Shown here one piece after another: positions 43,803-52,495 of a stretch of DNA of 64,000 bases. The stretch is from Natribaculum breve. Lineage in GTDB: Archaea; Halobacteriota; Halobacteria; Halobacteriales; Natrialbaceae. The notes beneath the pieces were generated by a model that saw only the letters and a program-made list of their open reading frames with translations, was not told the DNA's origin and did not search any database. The position numbers were made by a program, and so were the translations under genes. Numbering within the stretch: the first letter of the stretch is position 1; each line of letters starts with the position of its first letter. The stretch is from the NCBI RefSeq assembly GCF_023008585.1, contig NZ_CP095390.1, positions 2,480,001 through 2,544,000 of the forward strand, written 5' to 3'.

Positions 43803-45122
43803 CTAGTCGTCGTCGATCGCGCCGACGGCGCCCTCGAGCCCGTTCTCTTCGCCGACGTTCGAGATCAGTGGTTCGGGACCGAACTCGGGATCGAACAGCT
43901 GCAAGGCGGTGTTGATCGTCTCCCAGTCGTCTTCTGCGGCGGCCTCTCGCAGGCTCTTGGTCGGTGGTGCGAGCAGCTGGCCGACGAGCGCGTCTGCCAT
44001 CGACCGGAGGACTTCCTCCTGGTCCGCCGAGAGGTCGTCGGTCGACTCGAGCCTCGAGAGGGCGGTCTCGACCTCTCGCTGTTTGATCCGTTCTGCGCTC
44101 TCGTACATGGCGGCGATGACCTCGTCTGCACGGGTTCGCTTGTACTGCTCACAGAGCAGGTCGAACTCGCGGTCGATCATCGCCTCGACGTCCTCTGCGG
44201 CGTCGGCTCGCTGCTCGCGGGTCCGCTGGGTGACGGTCTCGAGGTCGTCGAGGTCGTAGACGGTCACGTCGGGAACCGAGGCCGCACTGGGACGGACGTC
44301 CCGTGGCTGGCCGAGGTCGACGACGACCTGTTCGCGCTCGCCGAGGTGGTGAGGCTCGAGTACCGGCTCCGGACTGCCCGTGGCCGCGACGACGACGTCG
44401 GCCCGGGCCGCAGCCGTCTCGAGGTCGTGGTCGTCCAGGGCGACGGCGCTCCCGTCGGCGTCGAGGTCGGCGACGACGTCTTCGGCCTTGGAGACGGTCC
44501 GGTTCGCGACGACTACCTCGTCGACGCCGTAGTCGACGAGACTCTGGGCGGTGAGCTGTCCCATCTCGCCTGCGCCGACGACGAGTGCGGTCGCGCCGTC
44601 GACGCCAACGGTCTCGGAGACGAGTTTCGCGGCGGCAGAGCCGAGCGAGACGACCCCCTCGTTGATCGCCGTCTCGGTGCGTGCGCGTTCGCCGACGTGG
44701 ATCGCCTTCGTGACTGCCGTCTCGAGCATGGGACCGATACCGCCGGCCGTGCGGGCGTCGTCGTAGGCGGATCGAACCTGGCCGAGGATCTGGTCTTCGC
44801 CGACGACGACCGATTCGAGGCCGGCAGCGACGGACAGAAGGTGGCGGAGACTCTCGTCGTGGTCACTCCAGGCGACCGCGTCCGCGCGGACGTCGGCGAA
44901 GAACTCCTCGAGTGCGGCCCGTCCGACTGCTGGCTCGGACGTGACGACGTAGGCTTCGACGCGGTTGCACGTCGAGAGGACGAACGCCTCGTCGACGTCC
45001 GGAAGCGAGCGGAGGCTGGCGACGCCGGTTCGCTGGCTGTCGGGACTGGCCGCGGCGAGGTCGTCGACGCTCCCGGTCTCGTGGCTCACTCGAGCACTGG
45101 TGACGACGCCTGCGTCGGTCAC
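43803..45122 (-). CDS. hemA: Glutamyl-tRNA reductase
   Basis: 439 residues from a GTG at 45122. First committed step of C5-pathway tetrapyrrole synthesis. Nucleophilic Cys in FVLSTCNRVEAYVV (about 50), GluTR N-terminal domain 1-150, NADPH-binding domain with GAGEMGQLTAQSLVDYGVDEVVVANRT (about 175-200), and a helical dimerisation domain to the end, slightly extended by DEENGLEGAVGAIDDD-like acidic residues. Overlaps the upstream remnant frame by GTGA. Confidence 0.95.
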   Translation of the reverse strand: MTDAGVVTSARVSHETGSVDDLAAASPDSQRTGVASLRSLPDVDEAFVLSTCNRVEAYVVTSEPAVGRAALEEFFADVRADAVAWSDHDESLRHLLSVAAGLESVVVGEDQILGQVRSAYDDARTAGGIGPMLETAVTKAIHVGERARTETAINEGVVSLGSAAAKLVSETVGVDGATALVVGAGEMGQLTAQSLVDYGVDEVVVANRTVSKAEDVVADLDADGSAVALDDHDLETAAARADVVVAATGSPEPVLEPHHLGEREQVVVDLGQPRDVRPSAASVPDVTVYDLDDLETVTQRTREQRADAAEDVEAMIDREFDLLCEQYKRTRADEVIAAMYESAERIKQREVETALSRLESTDDLSADQEEVLRSMADALVGQLLAPPTKSLREAAAEDDWETINTALQLFDPEFGPEPLISNVGEENGLEGAVGAIDDD

Positions 45123-45250
45123 GACGTCTCACCCTCCGAACACAGATTTTCGACGAACACGTCCTCGATCACTCGTCGGGGGTTGGCAGTACCGGTACGT
45201 AAAGCTGTCCAATCCGACGAAGGTTCGGCGAGGCCGGTACGGAGGGAGAC
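45119..45250 (-). pseudogene. Probable C-terminal remnant of precorrin-2 dehydrogenase (siroheme synthase N-domain)
   Basis: The frame ending just inside the hemA start (GTGA) reads SSDWTALRTGTANPRRVIEDVF then ENLCSEGETS. This resembles, from memory, the C-terminal helix of haloarchaeal precorrin-2 dehydrogenase, a usual upstream neighbour of hemA. The preceding 200 residues with the GGGxVGxxK NAD motif are missing; sequence up to 45470 is degenerate in all frames. Most likely a 5' deletion. I cannot exclude a chance resemblance. Confidence 0.5.
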
Positions 45251-45473
45251 GACGGTCGCGGTCGTCACTCGCACCCATCGGTCGGCGACACGGAGCGGTC
45301 GCCGCGGATGCGAACGGAGCCGCTGAACGGCGGCCCGAGAGAGCGTCGACGACCCGTTCGCGATCGCGGCGGTCGACGCCATTCCCATACGAAAACGTCG
45401 GGTCTGCGACGACATAAGAGACTCGCAACGCGAACCGGTGCCGTGTGACACGAAAGCACCGGGCCGAGCGTGA

Positions 45474-45878
45474 CTACGTGCCTTCGACGCCGGTGACCTC
45501 GTACCCGAGTTCGCGGACGTCCTCGAGGATCGCCTCGTGGTCTGCGCTCGCCTCGTAGTAGATCACGATGTCGAACGTTCCGTCGCGCAGAAGCTGCTGG
45601 CACTCCCAGACGAACTCCTCGTCCTCGAGGGTCAGCCCCTGGTGCTGGTTCGAGGAGAAATCGGTGTCGTCGTTGCCCGAGTAGACGTAACAGTCCGTGG
45701 GATCGTAGCCGGCGTGTTCCGCGATGACGTCGCCGACGTCGATCGTCGCCTGCATCATCTGGACGTCCTCCTGGGAGCCGTACTCCGTGTGCACGATCGC
45801 GCCGTTGAGCTGGATCTCGCCGGGTTCGAGCAACGCCTTCGTCCGCCTGTAGAGGTCCTCGTCGATCACGTCTGCCAT
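45474..45878 (-). CDS. DUF5778 family protein
   Basis: 134 residues, acidic. Strongly matches the haloarchaeal DUF5778 family as I know it: DEDLYRRTKALLEPGEIQLNGAIVHTEYG, then GLTLEDEEFVWECQQLLRDG and the closing DVRELGYEVTGVEGT. Soluble, no known function. ATG 45878. Divergent from the cis-prenyltransferase gene by a 134-bp region. Confidence 0.85.
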   Translation of the reverse strand: MADVIDEDLYRRTKALLEPGEIQLNGAIVHTEYGSQEDVQMMQATIDVGDVIAEHAGYDPTDCYVYSGNDDTDFSSNQHQGLTLEDEEFVWECQQLLRDGTFDIVIYYEASADHEAILEDVRELGYEVTGVEGT

Positions 45879-46012
45879 CGATCGGAACCAGGACGCGTAA
45901 ACGGATAGCCGTCACGATTCGACACCGGGAAAGCGACGAACCTCGGTACCGCATGTCACAGACGGCGACTGACACACAAGACACATAGTTATCGCTACTG
46001 TTCGCCTAGGTG

Positions 46013-46945
46013 ATGAGTGGGTGGTTCCGAAAGCGCGTCAGGTCGGCGTACGAGCGACTGCTCGCCCGCGAGATTTCGGGTGCGCCGACCCACGTCGCAG
46101 TGATCCAGGACGGCAATCGTCGGTACGCGCGACGGCAAGGAGCGGACGCGCCGGACGGCCACCGGGCCGGCGCGGAGACGACCGAGCGCGTCCTCGAGTG
46201 GTGCCAGGAGATCGGCATCGAGGAACTCACCCTCTATGCGTTCTCGACGGAAAACTTCGACCGGCCGCCGGAGGAACGCGAAGCGCTGTTCGACCTTCTC
46301 CGGGAGAAACTCCTCGAGTTCGCCGACGCGGAGAAAGTTCACGACAACGAGGTCTGCATTCGGATTCTGGGCGACGTCGACCGACTCCCGGATCGCGTCC
46401 AGGAAGCCGTCCGCTACGCCGAACGACGGACCCAGGAGTACGACCAGTTCGTGCTCAACATTGCACTCGCCTACGGCGGCCGCTCGGAACTGCTCTACGC
46501 CACCCGCAGCGTCGCCCGCGACGTCGAACGGGGCGACCTCTCGCCCGAGGACGTCGACGTCGAGACGATCGAAGATCGACTGTACGAACGCCCCGTCCGG
46601 GACGTCGACCTCATCATTCGGACGGGCGGGGACGAACGAACCTCGAACTTCCTGCCGTGGCACGCGAACGGCAACGAGGCGGCGGTCTTCTTCTGTGCAC
46701 CGTACTGGCCGGAGTTCTCCAAGGCCGACTTCCTGCGCGGGATTCGAACCTACGAACACCGCGAGGCGTCCTGGCGGCGCACCAGGGCACGCCGGGCGCT
46801 CGCGCTGTTACGTGCGGTGAGCGAACCGGAACTCGCCGAGGCCCGTGCGATCGCCACCCGGTTTCGCGACTCGCTGCCGACCGCCGAGCGTCCCGACGCC
46901 GACGAGCTCGCCGACTCCGACTCGTCGACTCGCGCCGCCGACTGA
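46013..46945 (+). CDS. uppS: cis-Prenyltransferase / isoprenyl diphosphate synthase (catalytic-type subunit)
   Basis: 310 residues. The catalytic motif is intact: VIQDGNRRYARRQG (Asp33), then APDGHRAGAETTERVLEWC and LTLYAFSTENFDRP. The C-terminal active-site region, usually RTxGExRLSNFLLWQ, is degenerate (RTGGDERTSNFLPWHANGNEA), with the Leu-Ser and Trp-Gln changed. A variable 55-residue tail follows. Makes the polyprenyl (dolichol) diphosphate carrier for N-glycosylation. ATG 46013 follows a GTG at 46010; GTGATG is an SD-like overlap. Confidence 0.9.
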   Translation: MSGWFRKRVRSAYERLLAREISGAPTHVAVIQDGNRRYARRQGADAPDGHRAGAETTERVLEWCQEIGIEELTLYAFSTENFDRPPEEREALFDLLREKLLEFADAEKVHDNEVCIRILGDVDRLPDRVQEAVRYAERRTQEYDQFVLNIALAYGGRSELLYATRSVARDVERGDLSPEDVDVETIEDRLYERPVRDVDLIIRTGGDERTSNFLPWHANGNEAAVFFCAPYWPEFSKADFLRGIRTYEHREASWRRTRARRALALLRAVSEPELAEARAIATRFRDSLPTAERPDADELADSDSSTRAAD

Positions 46946-46968
46946 TACTGCCGGACAACACGGTTCGG
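46946..46968. repeat. Isolated end of the TACTGCCGGACAACAC element family (copy D)
   Basis: TACTGCCGGACAACACGG starts at the base after the TGA of uppS (46943-46945). The rest of the 105-bp element cannot be aligned; the right half appears lost or replaced by the promoter of the next gene. Confidence 0.6.
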
Positions 46969-46992
46969 ACCAAGAATTTCTCGCGCGCGAGG

Positions 46993-46999
46993 ATTTATT
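46993..46999 (+). promoter_or_regulatory. TATA box of the DUF7344 gene
   Basis: ATTTATT is 19-25 bp before ATG 47018 and 25-31 bp before ATG 47024. The second spacing is more usual, so translation may begin at 47024. Confidence 0.45.
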
Positions 47000-47017
47000 G
47001 GCATCGAGTAATAACTA

Positions 47018-47389
47018 ATGGCTATGTTCGATGGCAGCAGGTCGGTCGAACGGTTCGCACAGGCGGCAGACATCCCACTCGACGGCGCGTACGCGCTCCT
47101 CGCGAACGGACGGACGCGACGGACACTGACCGTGCTATCGGCCTTCGACCCGCCGGTGACGCTCGAGCGGCTGGTCGAGGGCGTCGCGCGACTCGAGCGC
47201 GACGAACCCGACGAACGGACGACCAGCGAAGTCCGGATCGCCCTCGTTCACGTCGTCCTGCCGCAACTCGAGGACGCGGGCCTGCTCGCGTTCGACCCCG
47301 CGACGGGAAACGTCACCGTCGAGAAGCGTCTGGAGACGGATTCCGAACGGTTCGAGGGCGTGAACGTCGGGAGCGCGACGTCCCGGTAG
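47018..47389 (+). CDS. DUF7344 winged-helix protein
   Basis: 123 residues. The haloarchaeal small wHTH type: DGAYALLANGRTRRTLTVLSAF, then VRIALVHVVLPQLEDAGLLAFDPATGNVTV. A predicted DNA-binding regulator without a sensor domain. ATGs at 47018 and 47024 are both in frame. It lies between two cis-prenyltransferase-family genes, which run towards each other, so local regulation is possible but not shown. Confidence 0.75.
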   Translation: MAMFDGSRSVERFAQAADIPLDGAYALLANGRTRRTLTVLSAFDPPVTLERLVEGVARLERDEPDERTTSEVRIALVHVVLPQLEDAGLLAFDPATGNVTVEKRLETDSERFEGVNVGSATSR

Positions 47390-47475
47390 GTCCTGACGGC
47401 GGCCGTAAGTCAGTGCCGATGTACCAGTTCGAGCTACCCATCGAGTGCGTCGGAACACAGCCACATCCGACGGTG

Positions 47476-48081
47476 TCAGCGACCGAACCGGCGAGAGCGA
47501 TTACAGAACTCGTGGACAGCCCGCAGGAAGTCCCGCTTTCGGAAGTCCCGCCAGTTGACGTCGGTGAAGTAGAGTTCGGAGTAGACCGACTGCCAGATCA
47601 TGAAATCGGAGAGCCGTTCCGCCCCGGTCTTGATCACGAGGTCGGGTTCCGAGGGAAAGATCAGGTGCCGTTCGACGTCCTCGTCGTCGATATCCTCCGG
47701 CGAGAGGTCGCCAGCGTCGACGCCCTCCGCGAGCGTCCGGACGGCGCTCGTAAACTCGTGTTTCCCGCCGAGACCGATGCCGATCCGGATCGGTGCGTCC
47801 GCCCGATCACGGTCGTCGGGACCGCGAACGTCGACGGCACGCGGTGCGTCGATCTCCTCGAGTTGTCGCCGGAGCGTCGGCACCGCGGCGGCGTCGAGGA
47901 CGCTCACGTAGACCGTCACGCGCGTTGCGTACTCGAAGGCCCACTCGAAGAAGTCGGTGAGCGTCTCGTATGCACCCTGCTCGAGCAGGTCCCGTTCGGT
48001 GATGATGAGTGCGACGTGGTCGGGTCGCTCACCGTCGTGGCGGCGGATGCGAACGGCGAGATACTGTTCGTACAGTCCCAC
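47476..48081 (-). CDS. cis-Prenyltransferase-like protein lacking the catalytic DGNRR motif
   Basis: 201 residues from the GTG at 48081. The N-terminal segment RPDHVALIITERDLLEQG replaces HVAxIxDGNRR and the following GH loop is missing, so the catalytic Asp is gone. The C-terminal half is the well-kept part: LVIKTGAERLSDFMIWQSVYSELYF TDVNWRDF, close to the usual RTxGExRLSDFLLWQ. It therefore looks like a non-catalytic partner, as NgBR/Nus1 are in eukaryotic heteromeric enzymes. Open frame to 48330 is not supported. Confidence 0.8.
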   Translation of the reverse strand: MGLYEQYLAVRIRRHDGERPDHVALIITERDLLEQGAYETLTDFFEWAFEYATRVTVYVSVLDAAAVPTLRRQLEEIDAPRAVDVRGPDDRDRADAPIRIGIGLGGKHEFTSAVRTLAEGVDAGDLSPEDIDDEDVERHLIFPSEPDLVIKTGAERLSDFMIWQSVYSELYFTDVNWRDFRKRDFLRAVHEFCNRSRRFGR

Positions 48082-48275
48082 GGGTCGTGTTTCCCGCCCG
48101 ACCCGCCTAACCGTTACGACTCCGCGCTGGCTGCCGACGCCGCGACCACCGGCGACCGGGCGGTCGCAGTCCCTGGGCGTCGTTTCACACCGCTTACCCG
48201 TCCGCTCCAGCGCGGTGGCGCGAGAAATTTTGCTTGCTAACGTTAAAGTGACCCCCGCAGAAAGGAACCGATATC

Positions 48276-49607
48276 GTGACATCGCCAGTTCGGCGAGCAG
48301 GGGCGTTTGCCGCGCTCTGTACGCTTTCACTCGCCGTTCCGCTGTTCGGACCGATGGCCGCCGCGCCCGTCGCCGCCGTCGTGTTGCTGGCAGCGTTCGT
48401 CGTCAGCGACGGCCCCCTGTTCGACCTCTTCGCGTTTCCCGACGATTACGAGGACGAACGCCTCTACGGACTGATCACGTTCGTCCTCGCCGCGACCGCA
48501 CTCGGCGTCATCGCGGTGTCGTCGTCGATGTCGCTTTCGATCTTCGTCGGCAGCGTCCTCCTCATCGGCTACGGCAACCTCGCCGAACAACTCACTCGAG
48601 TGCGAACCGACGCGGCCGTCGTCCACGCGAGCGCGTTCTGTGTCGGCGGGAGCCTCGCAGCCGTCGTCGGCCAGACGGCGACGCTCGTTCTGCTCGGAGC
48701 GTCGCTCGAGGGCGCTCTCCCGTCGATCGTCTTTCTCGCCGTCAGCGGCGCGCTTCTCGCCGCCCTCCTGCGCGACGTGCTGTTACTTTACGACGATCCC
48801 ATCGTCATGCTCTCCGTCGGCCTCCTCTCGTGGCTGCTCGCGGAACTCGAACCCGAGATCGGCGCGACCGTCATCGCCATCGCGCTCGTCGTGACCGTCG
48901 CGTTCGGCTACGCCTCCTACGCGCTCGGGGCCGCCTCCGTCGCCGGAATGCTCACAGGCATCCTGCTCGTGTTGTTGACGATCGTCTTCGGCGGCTACGA
49001 CTGGTTCGCCGTCCTCATCTCCTTTTTCGCCATCGGGAGCCTCTCGACGAAGTTCCGCTACGAGGAGAAAGCAGCACGCGGCGTCGCCGAGGAAAACGAC
49101 GGCGCACGCGGAAGCGGAAACGTCCTCGGGAACGCGGCCGTCGCCCTCACGGCCGTCCTCGGCTACGCCGCCAGTTCTGCCGCACTGCTCCCCGGCGGGG
49201 CCGACCTGTTCCTGTTCGCCTTCGCCGGCTCCGTCGCCACCGCGATGAGCGACACCCTCTCGAGCGAGATCGGCGGCGTCTTCGACCAGCCCCGGCTCAT
49301 CACCACGCTCGAACCCGTCGACCCGGGTACCGACGGCGGCGTGACCTGGCAGGGAGAGCTCGCGGGAATCGCCGGCGCGGGCATCGTCGCGGGGATCGCC
49401 TACGGCTTCTTCCCAGAGGTCGGCGCGGTCGGCGCAGTCGTCATCGTCGCCGCGGGCGTCGTCGGGATGACCGTCGACAGCCTCCTCGGCGCGACGGTCG
49501 AAGGGTCGGTGCTCGGCAACCAAGGCGTCAACTTCCTCGCGACGCTCTCGGGAGCGGTCGTCTGTGCGCTGCTGGCGCTCGGTCTCTCGGCTGTCGTCTT
49601 CGGCTGA
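48276..49607 (+). CDS. DUF92 family membrane protein (VTE6-like polyprenyl-phosphate kinase family)
   Basis: 443 residues, around 11 membrane helices. A N-terminal extension of about 180 residues precedes the DUF92 domain with GYASYALGAASVAGMLTG, GSVATAMSDTLSSEIGGVFDQPRLITTLEPVDPGTDGGVTWQGELAG and GNQGVNFLATLSGA. Plant members phosphorylate phytyl-phosphate; archaeal roles are unproven. GTG start 48276, 28-34 bp after GTTAAAG. It is divergent from the cis-prenyltransferase-like gene, suggesting a shared theme of isoprenoid phosphate metabolism. Confidence 0.85.
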   Translation: MTSPVRRAGAFAALCTLSLAVPLFGPMAAAPVAAVVLLAAFVVSDGPLFDLFAFPDDYEDERLYGLITFVLAATALGVIAVSSSMSLSIFVGSVLLIGYGNLAEQLTRVRTDAAVVHASAFCVGGSLAAVVGQTATLVLLGASLEGALPSIVFLAVSGALLAALLRDVLLLYDDPIVMLSVGLLSWLLAELEPEIGATVIAIALVVTVAFGYASYALGAASVAGMLTGILLVLLTIVFGGYDWFAVLISFFAIGSLSTKFRYEEKAARGVAEENDGARGSGNVLGNAAVALTAVLGYAASSAALLPGGADLFLFAFAGSVATAMSDTLSSEIGGVFDQPRLITTLEPVDPGTDGGVTWQGELAGIAGAGIVAGIAYGFFPEVGAVGAVVIVAAGVVGMTVDSLLGATVEGSVLGNQGVNFLATLSGAVVCALLALGLSAVVFG

Positions 49608-49621
49608 GAACGAAACCGCGA

Positions 49622-50920
49622 TCAGGTCGAGTCCGGCGGCGTCTCGGCGACGTCGTCGATCGCGTGGATCTGAACGCCCGTCGGCCGTTTCGTGAACTGC
49701 CCGAGCGACCGCGCGACGATCCGGTCGACGCCGCGATCCGCGGCCAGATCGAGCACTCGCTGATCGAGGATGCCGTCGAGAACGACGGCCGACGGTGCGG
49801 ACTCGAGCGTCGAGAGCGTGTCGTAGGTGTCGACCGCGTCCGTCTCCTCGAGCACGCCGTTCTCGTCGTCGAGGAATCGGACGCGGTCGGTTCCCTCGCG
49901 GACGATCGCCGTCGCGTGGTCGTAGATCGTGTCCGGTTCCGGCTCGGGTTCCGGCTCGGAGACCGGTTCGCCGCGCTCGCCGTCTGTCGCGTCGACGCCC
50001 TCACTCGAGTCACACGTCGACTCCTCGACCGACGGCGTCACGACGTCCTCCGAAGGCGGTGGCGCGGGCGTCGTACTCCCGTCCGTCGCGGCGACGGCCT
50101 CGCGTGGTGCGTTCAGCCCCGAGACGGCGTCGTAGGGGACCTTGTTTCGCAGGGCGGCAAACAGCTGGTGGTGGTCGAGGTCCTCGACGGAGGTGCCCGC
50201 GGGGGCAAACGCCACGTAGTCGATCTCGCCGACCTGCGAGAGCTCTTCGAGGATGAGATCGCCGCCGCGATCGCCGTCGAGAAACGCGGTGACGGTCCGG
50301 TTGGCGGTGAGGTCGGCGACGGCCTCGGGCACGTTCGTCCCCTCGACCGCGATGGCGTTTTTGATGCCGTACTTGAGCAGCGTGAGGACGTCCGCTCGCC
50401 CCTCGACGACGACGATCGCGTCGCTGTCGGTCACGCGGGGACCCGCAGGCAGCCCCTCGTACTCGGTGATGTCCTCGACGCGGACGTGCTGGCGAACCTC
50501 CGCCAGGATCTCCTCGGAGGACATCACGGAGTCGTCGAAGCCCGTCTCCAGGAGTTCCTTGGCGCGTTCGACGACCTCCTTTCGCTTGGCCGCCCGGACG
50601 TCCTCGATCTCGGTGATCTCGATGTCCGCCCGACAGGGGCCGACTCGAGTGATCGTCTCGAGGGAGGCCGCGAGCGTCGCGGTCTCGACCTTGTCGAGGC
50701 TCGTCGCGATCGTCAGGTGTCCGTGTGACTGTCCGTGCGTGCTCGAGACGTCGACGTCGATGCGGCCGACCTTCTGTGACTGGCGCAGGTCGCGGAGGTC
50801 GAGGTCGTCGCCGAGGAGCCCTTCGGTCTGCCCGAAGATGGCACCGACGACGTCACTCCGTTCGACCACCCCGTCGGCCGTGACGTTCGCGTGAATGAGA
50901 TATTTCGACGTATCTTCCAT
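49622..50920 (-). CDS. dnaG: Archaeal DnaG-type primase
   Basis: 432 residues. N-terminal archaeal DnaG region (KYLIHANVTADGVVERSDVVGAIFGQTEGLLG), TOPRIM domain at about 168-250 with VVVEGRADVLTLLKYG and FLDGDRGGDLI, then a Glu/Pro-rich linker (about 300-340) and a C-terminal domain. In archaea DnaG associates with the exosome as well as being a primase. The long acidic linker is a common haloarchaeal insertion. ATG 50920. Confidence 0.96.
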   Translation of the reverse strand: MEDTSKYLIHANVTADGVVERSDVVGAIFGQTEGLLGDDLDLRDLRQSQKVGRIDVDVSSTHGQSHGHLTIATSLDKVETATLAASLETITRVGPCRADIEITEIEDVRAAKRKEVVERAKELLETGFDDSVMSSEEILAEVRQHVRVEDITEYEGLPAGPRVTDSDAIVVVEGRADVLTLLKYGIKNAIAVEGTNVPEAVADLTANRTVTAFLDGDRGGDLILEELSQVGEIDYVAFAPAGTSVEDLDHHQLFAALRNKVPYDAVSGLNAPREAVAATDGSTTPAPPPSEDVVTPSVEESTCDSSEGVDATDGERGEPVSEPEPEPEPDTIYDHATAIVREGTDRVRFLDDENGVLEETDAVDTYDTLSTLESAPSAVVLDGILDQRVLDLAADRGVDRIVARSLGQFTKRPTGVQIHAIDDVAETPPDST

Positions 50921-51076
50921 TGGAGATCTGCCCCGGCGTGGGGCTCGATGACGCGAGAGACGCGTTCATAGACCCTTTGTGTAAAAATTGGTTCGTCAGT
51001 GGCAAATACTTGTTGACACACGCAAGCGGTCGTGGCCAGGGCGTCTCGACGTCGGCCAGGGTCACCAGCGGTGGCG

Positions 51077-52075
51077 TTATCGGGCGACTCGCCGGGACGA
51101 CCAGTACCAGTAGCCAACGACGACCGTGAGGACGACCAGGCCGCCGAGGAAAAAGAGGAGGCCGGGCGGGAGCGTCGACGCGGCGTCGAGGACGTCGGTC
51201 GCCTGATCGAGGACGTCTGTCGCCTGGTCGGCACCGATCTCGACGCCGTCTGCACTGTCCGGGGCGGCGTCGTGCTCGGGGCTCGAGTCGGCAGCGCCAC
51301 CGCCGGCGTCGTTGCCGGCGTCCGACGTCGGTTCCGCGTCCTCGGAGTCGACCGTTCCGACGTCGTCACCGTCACTGCCGTCCGAGTCCGTACTGTCGGC
51401 TGTCACGTCTTCCACGTCCTCATCTGCCGACTCCTCGTCGATCTGCTCTTGTTCTGCGTCCGTGCCGTCGTCGTCGGCCGCGTCGTCCGTCTCACCGTCG
51501 TCGGCCGCGTCATCCGTCTCACCGTCGTCGGCCGCGTCGTCTACCCCGCCGTCGTCGGCACCGCCGGAATCGGCTGCATCGTCACCCCCCTGCAACGTAT
51601 AATCCGTCTCGGGTCCCGTTCCCGTTCCCGCGGGACTGAAAAACCGGTAGGCCATGTACTGGACCAGCAGACTGCCTCCCAGCAGGGCCACGACGCCGCC
51701 GAGAAACCGCGAGATCGCCTCTTTCAGCTTCGCGGCCCGCGACTCGTCGCTCGTGACGATCAACGGACCGTTGGCCGTCGCGTAGACGCTCATTTCGTTG
51801 CCCCGGGAGGAGTACCAGGTGTCGACGACCTCGACCAGCCCCGCGTCCTCGAGTTTCTCGAGGTGGTAGCGGACGTTCTGGATCGAGGAGTCGATCGCCT
51901 CGGCGACGTCGCTCGGCGTCCCGGGTTCGTCGTCCAGCCTGGCGTAAATCTGGCGAGCCGTCGTCGACGAAAGTGCGCCAAACACCGCGTCGGCGTCCTC
52001 GTCCTCCAGGTCGACGACCCGCGGCTGTCCCTCCGAAGCAGAGGTGTCCGACCGAAGGGGGAACAGACGGGCCAT
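51077..52075 (-). CDS. Membrane-anchored ArsR-like winged-helix protein
   Basis: 332 residues from ATG 52075. N-terminal wHTH: ARQIYARLDDEPGTPSDVAEAIDSSIQNVRYHLEKLEDAGLVEVVDTWY. A membrane helix follows (about 132-150, LGGVVALLGGSLLVQYM), then an Asp/Glu/Thr/Ser-rich region of about 130 residues with a 9-residue tandem repeat, then a second helix near the C-terminus (LLFFLGGLVVLTVVVGYWYW). Membrane-tethered transcription factor; signal unknown. Confidence 0.85.
   Translation of the reverse strand: MARLFPLRSDTSASEGQPRVVDLEDEDADAVFGALSSTTARQIYARLDDEPGTPSDVAEAIDSSIQNVRYHLEKLEDAGLVEVVDTWYSSRGNEMSVYATANGPLIVTSDESRAAKLKEAISRFLGGVVALLGGSLLVQYMAYRFFSPAGTGTGPETDYTLQGGDDAADSGGADDGGVDDAADDGETDDAADDGETDDAADDDGTDAEQEQIDEESADEDVEDVTADSTDSDGSDGDDVGTVDSEDAEPTSDAGNDAGGGAADSSPEHDAAPDSADGVEIGADQATDVLDQATDVLDAASTLPPGLLFFLGGLVVLTVVVGYWYWSSRRVAR
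51471..51545. repeat. 27-bp tandem repeat inside the membrane-anchored HTH gene
   Basis: Nearly three copies of a 27-bp unit with core TCGGCCGCGTCGTCCGTCTC. It encodes a repeated DDAADDGET peptide in the acidic linker. Slippage could change linker length between strains. Confidence 0.8.
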
Positions 52076-52255
52076 AGTGGGTGCTATTCGAGTTCGTTCG
52101 ACGACACGTATACTCCTTTCTATAGGTGAAATCGTCCTTTTACCTTGCCGTAGGAGACTCCTCGAGCGAACAGCCAGCCGGTGTGATGAAGAAATGTCTT
52201 CAATAGGCAGATTCGAATAGAAACAATTACGCACCTCGAGTGGTCACCTGTCACC

Positions 52256-52495
52256 ATGCGTCGCGTCGAACTCGGAGTGTGGATCGCCGTCGCGGTGATT
52301 CTCGTCGGTCTGTCGATCCCGTGGTTCCTGTGGGGAACGGCGACGGTCGTCGCCGGACTGCCGGTGTGGGTGTGGTGGCACGTCGGCTGGATGGTGCTCG
52401 CGTCGGCGGTCTTCCGGCTGTTCGCGACTCGAGCGTGGGGAATCGGCATCGAAACCGGAGAGACGAGCCCGGCAAGCCGGGGTGATACTCGATGA
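52256..52495 (+). CDS. DUF3311 small membrane protein
   Basis: 79 residues with two membrane helices (about 6-25 and 36-58). DUF3311 proteins accompany sodium:solute symporters. The stop overlaps the next gene's ATG (ATGA at 52492-52495), so the two are coupled. Possibly a small subunit of the symporter. ATG 52256. Confidence 0.85.
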   Translation: MRRVELGVWIAVAVILVGLSIPWFLWGTATVVAGLPVWVWWHVGWMVLASAVFRLFATRAWGIGIETGETSPASRGDTR

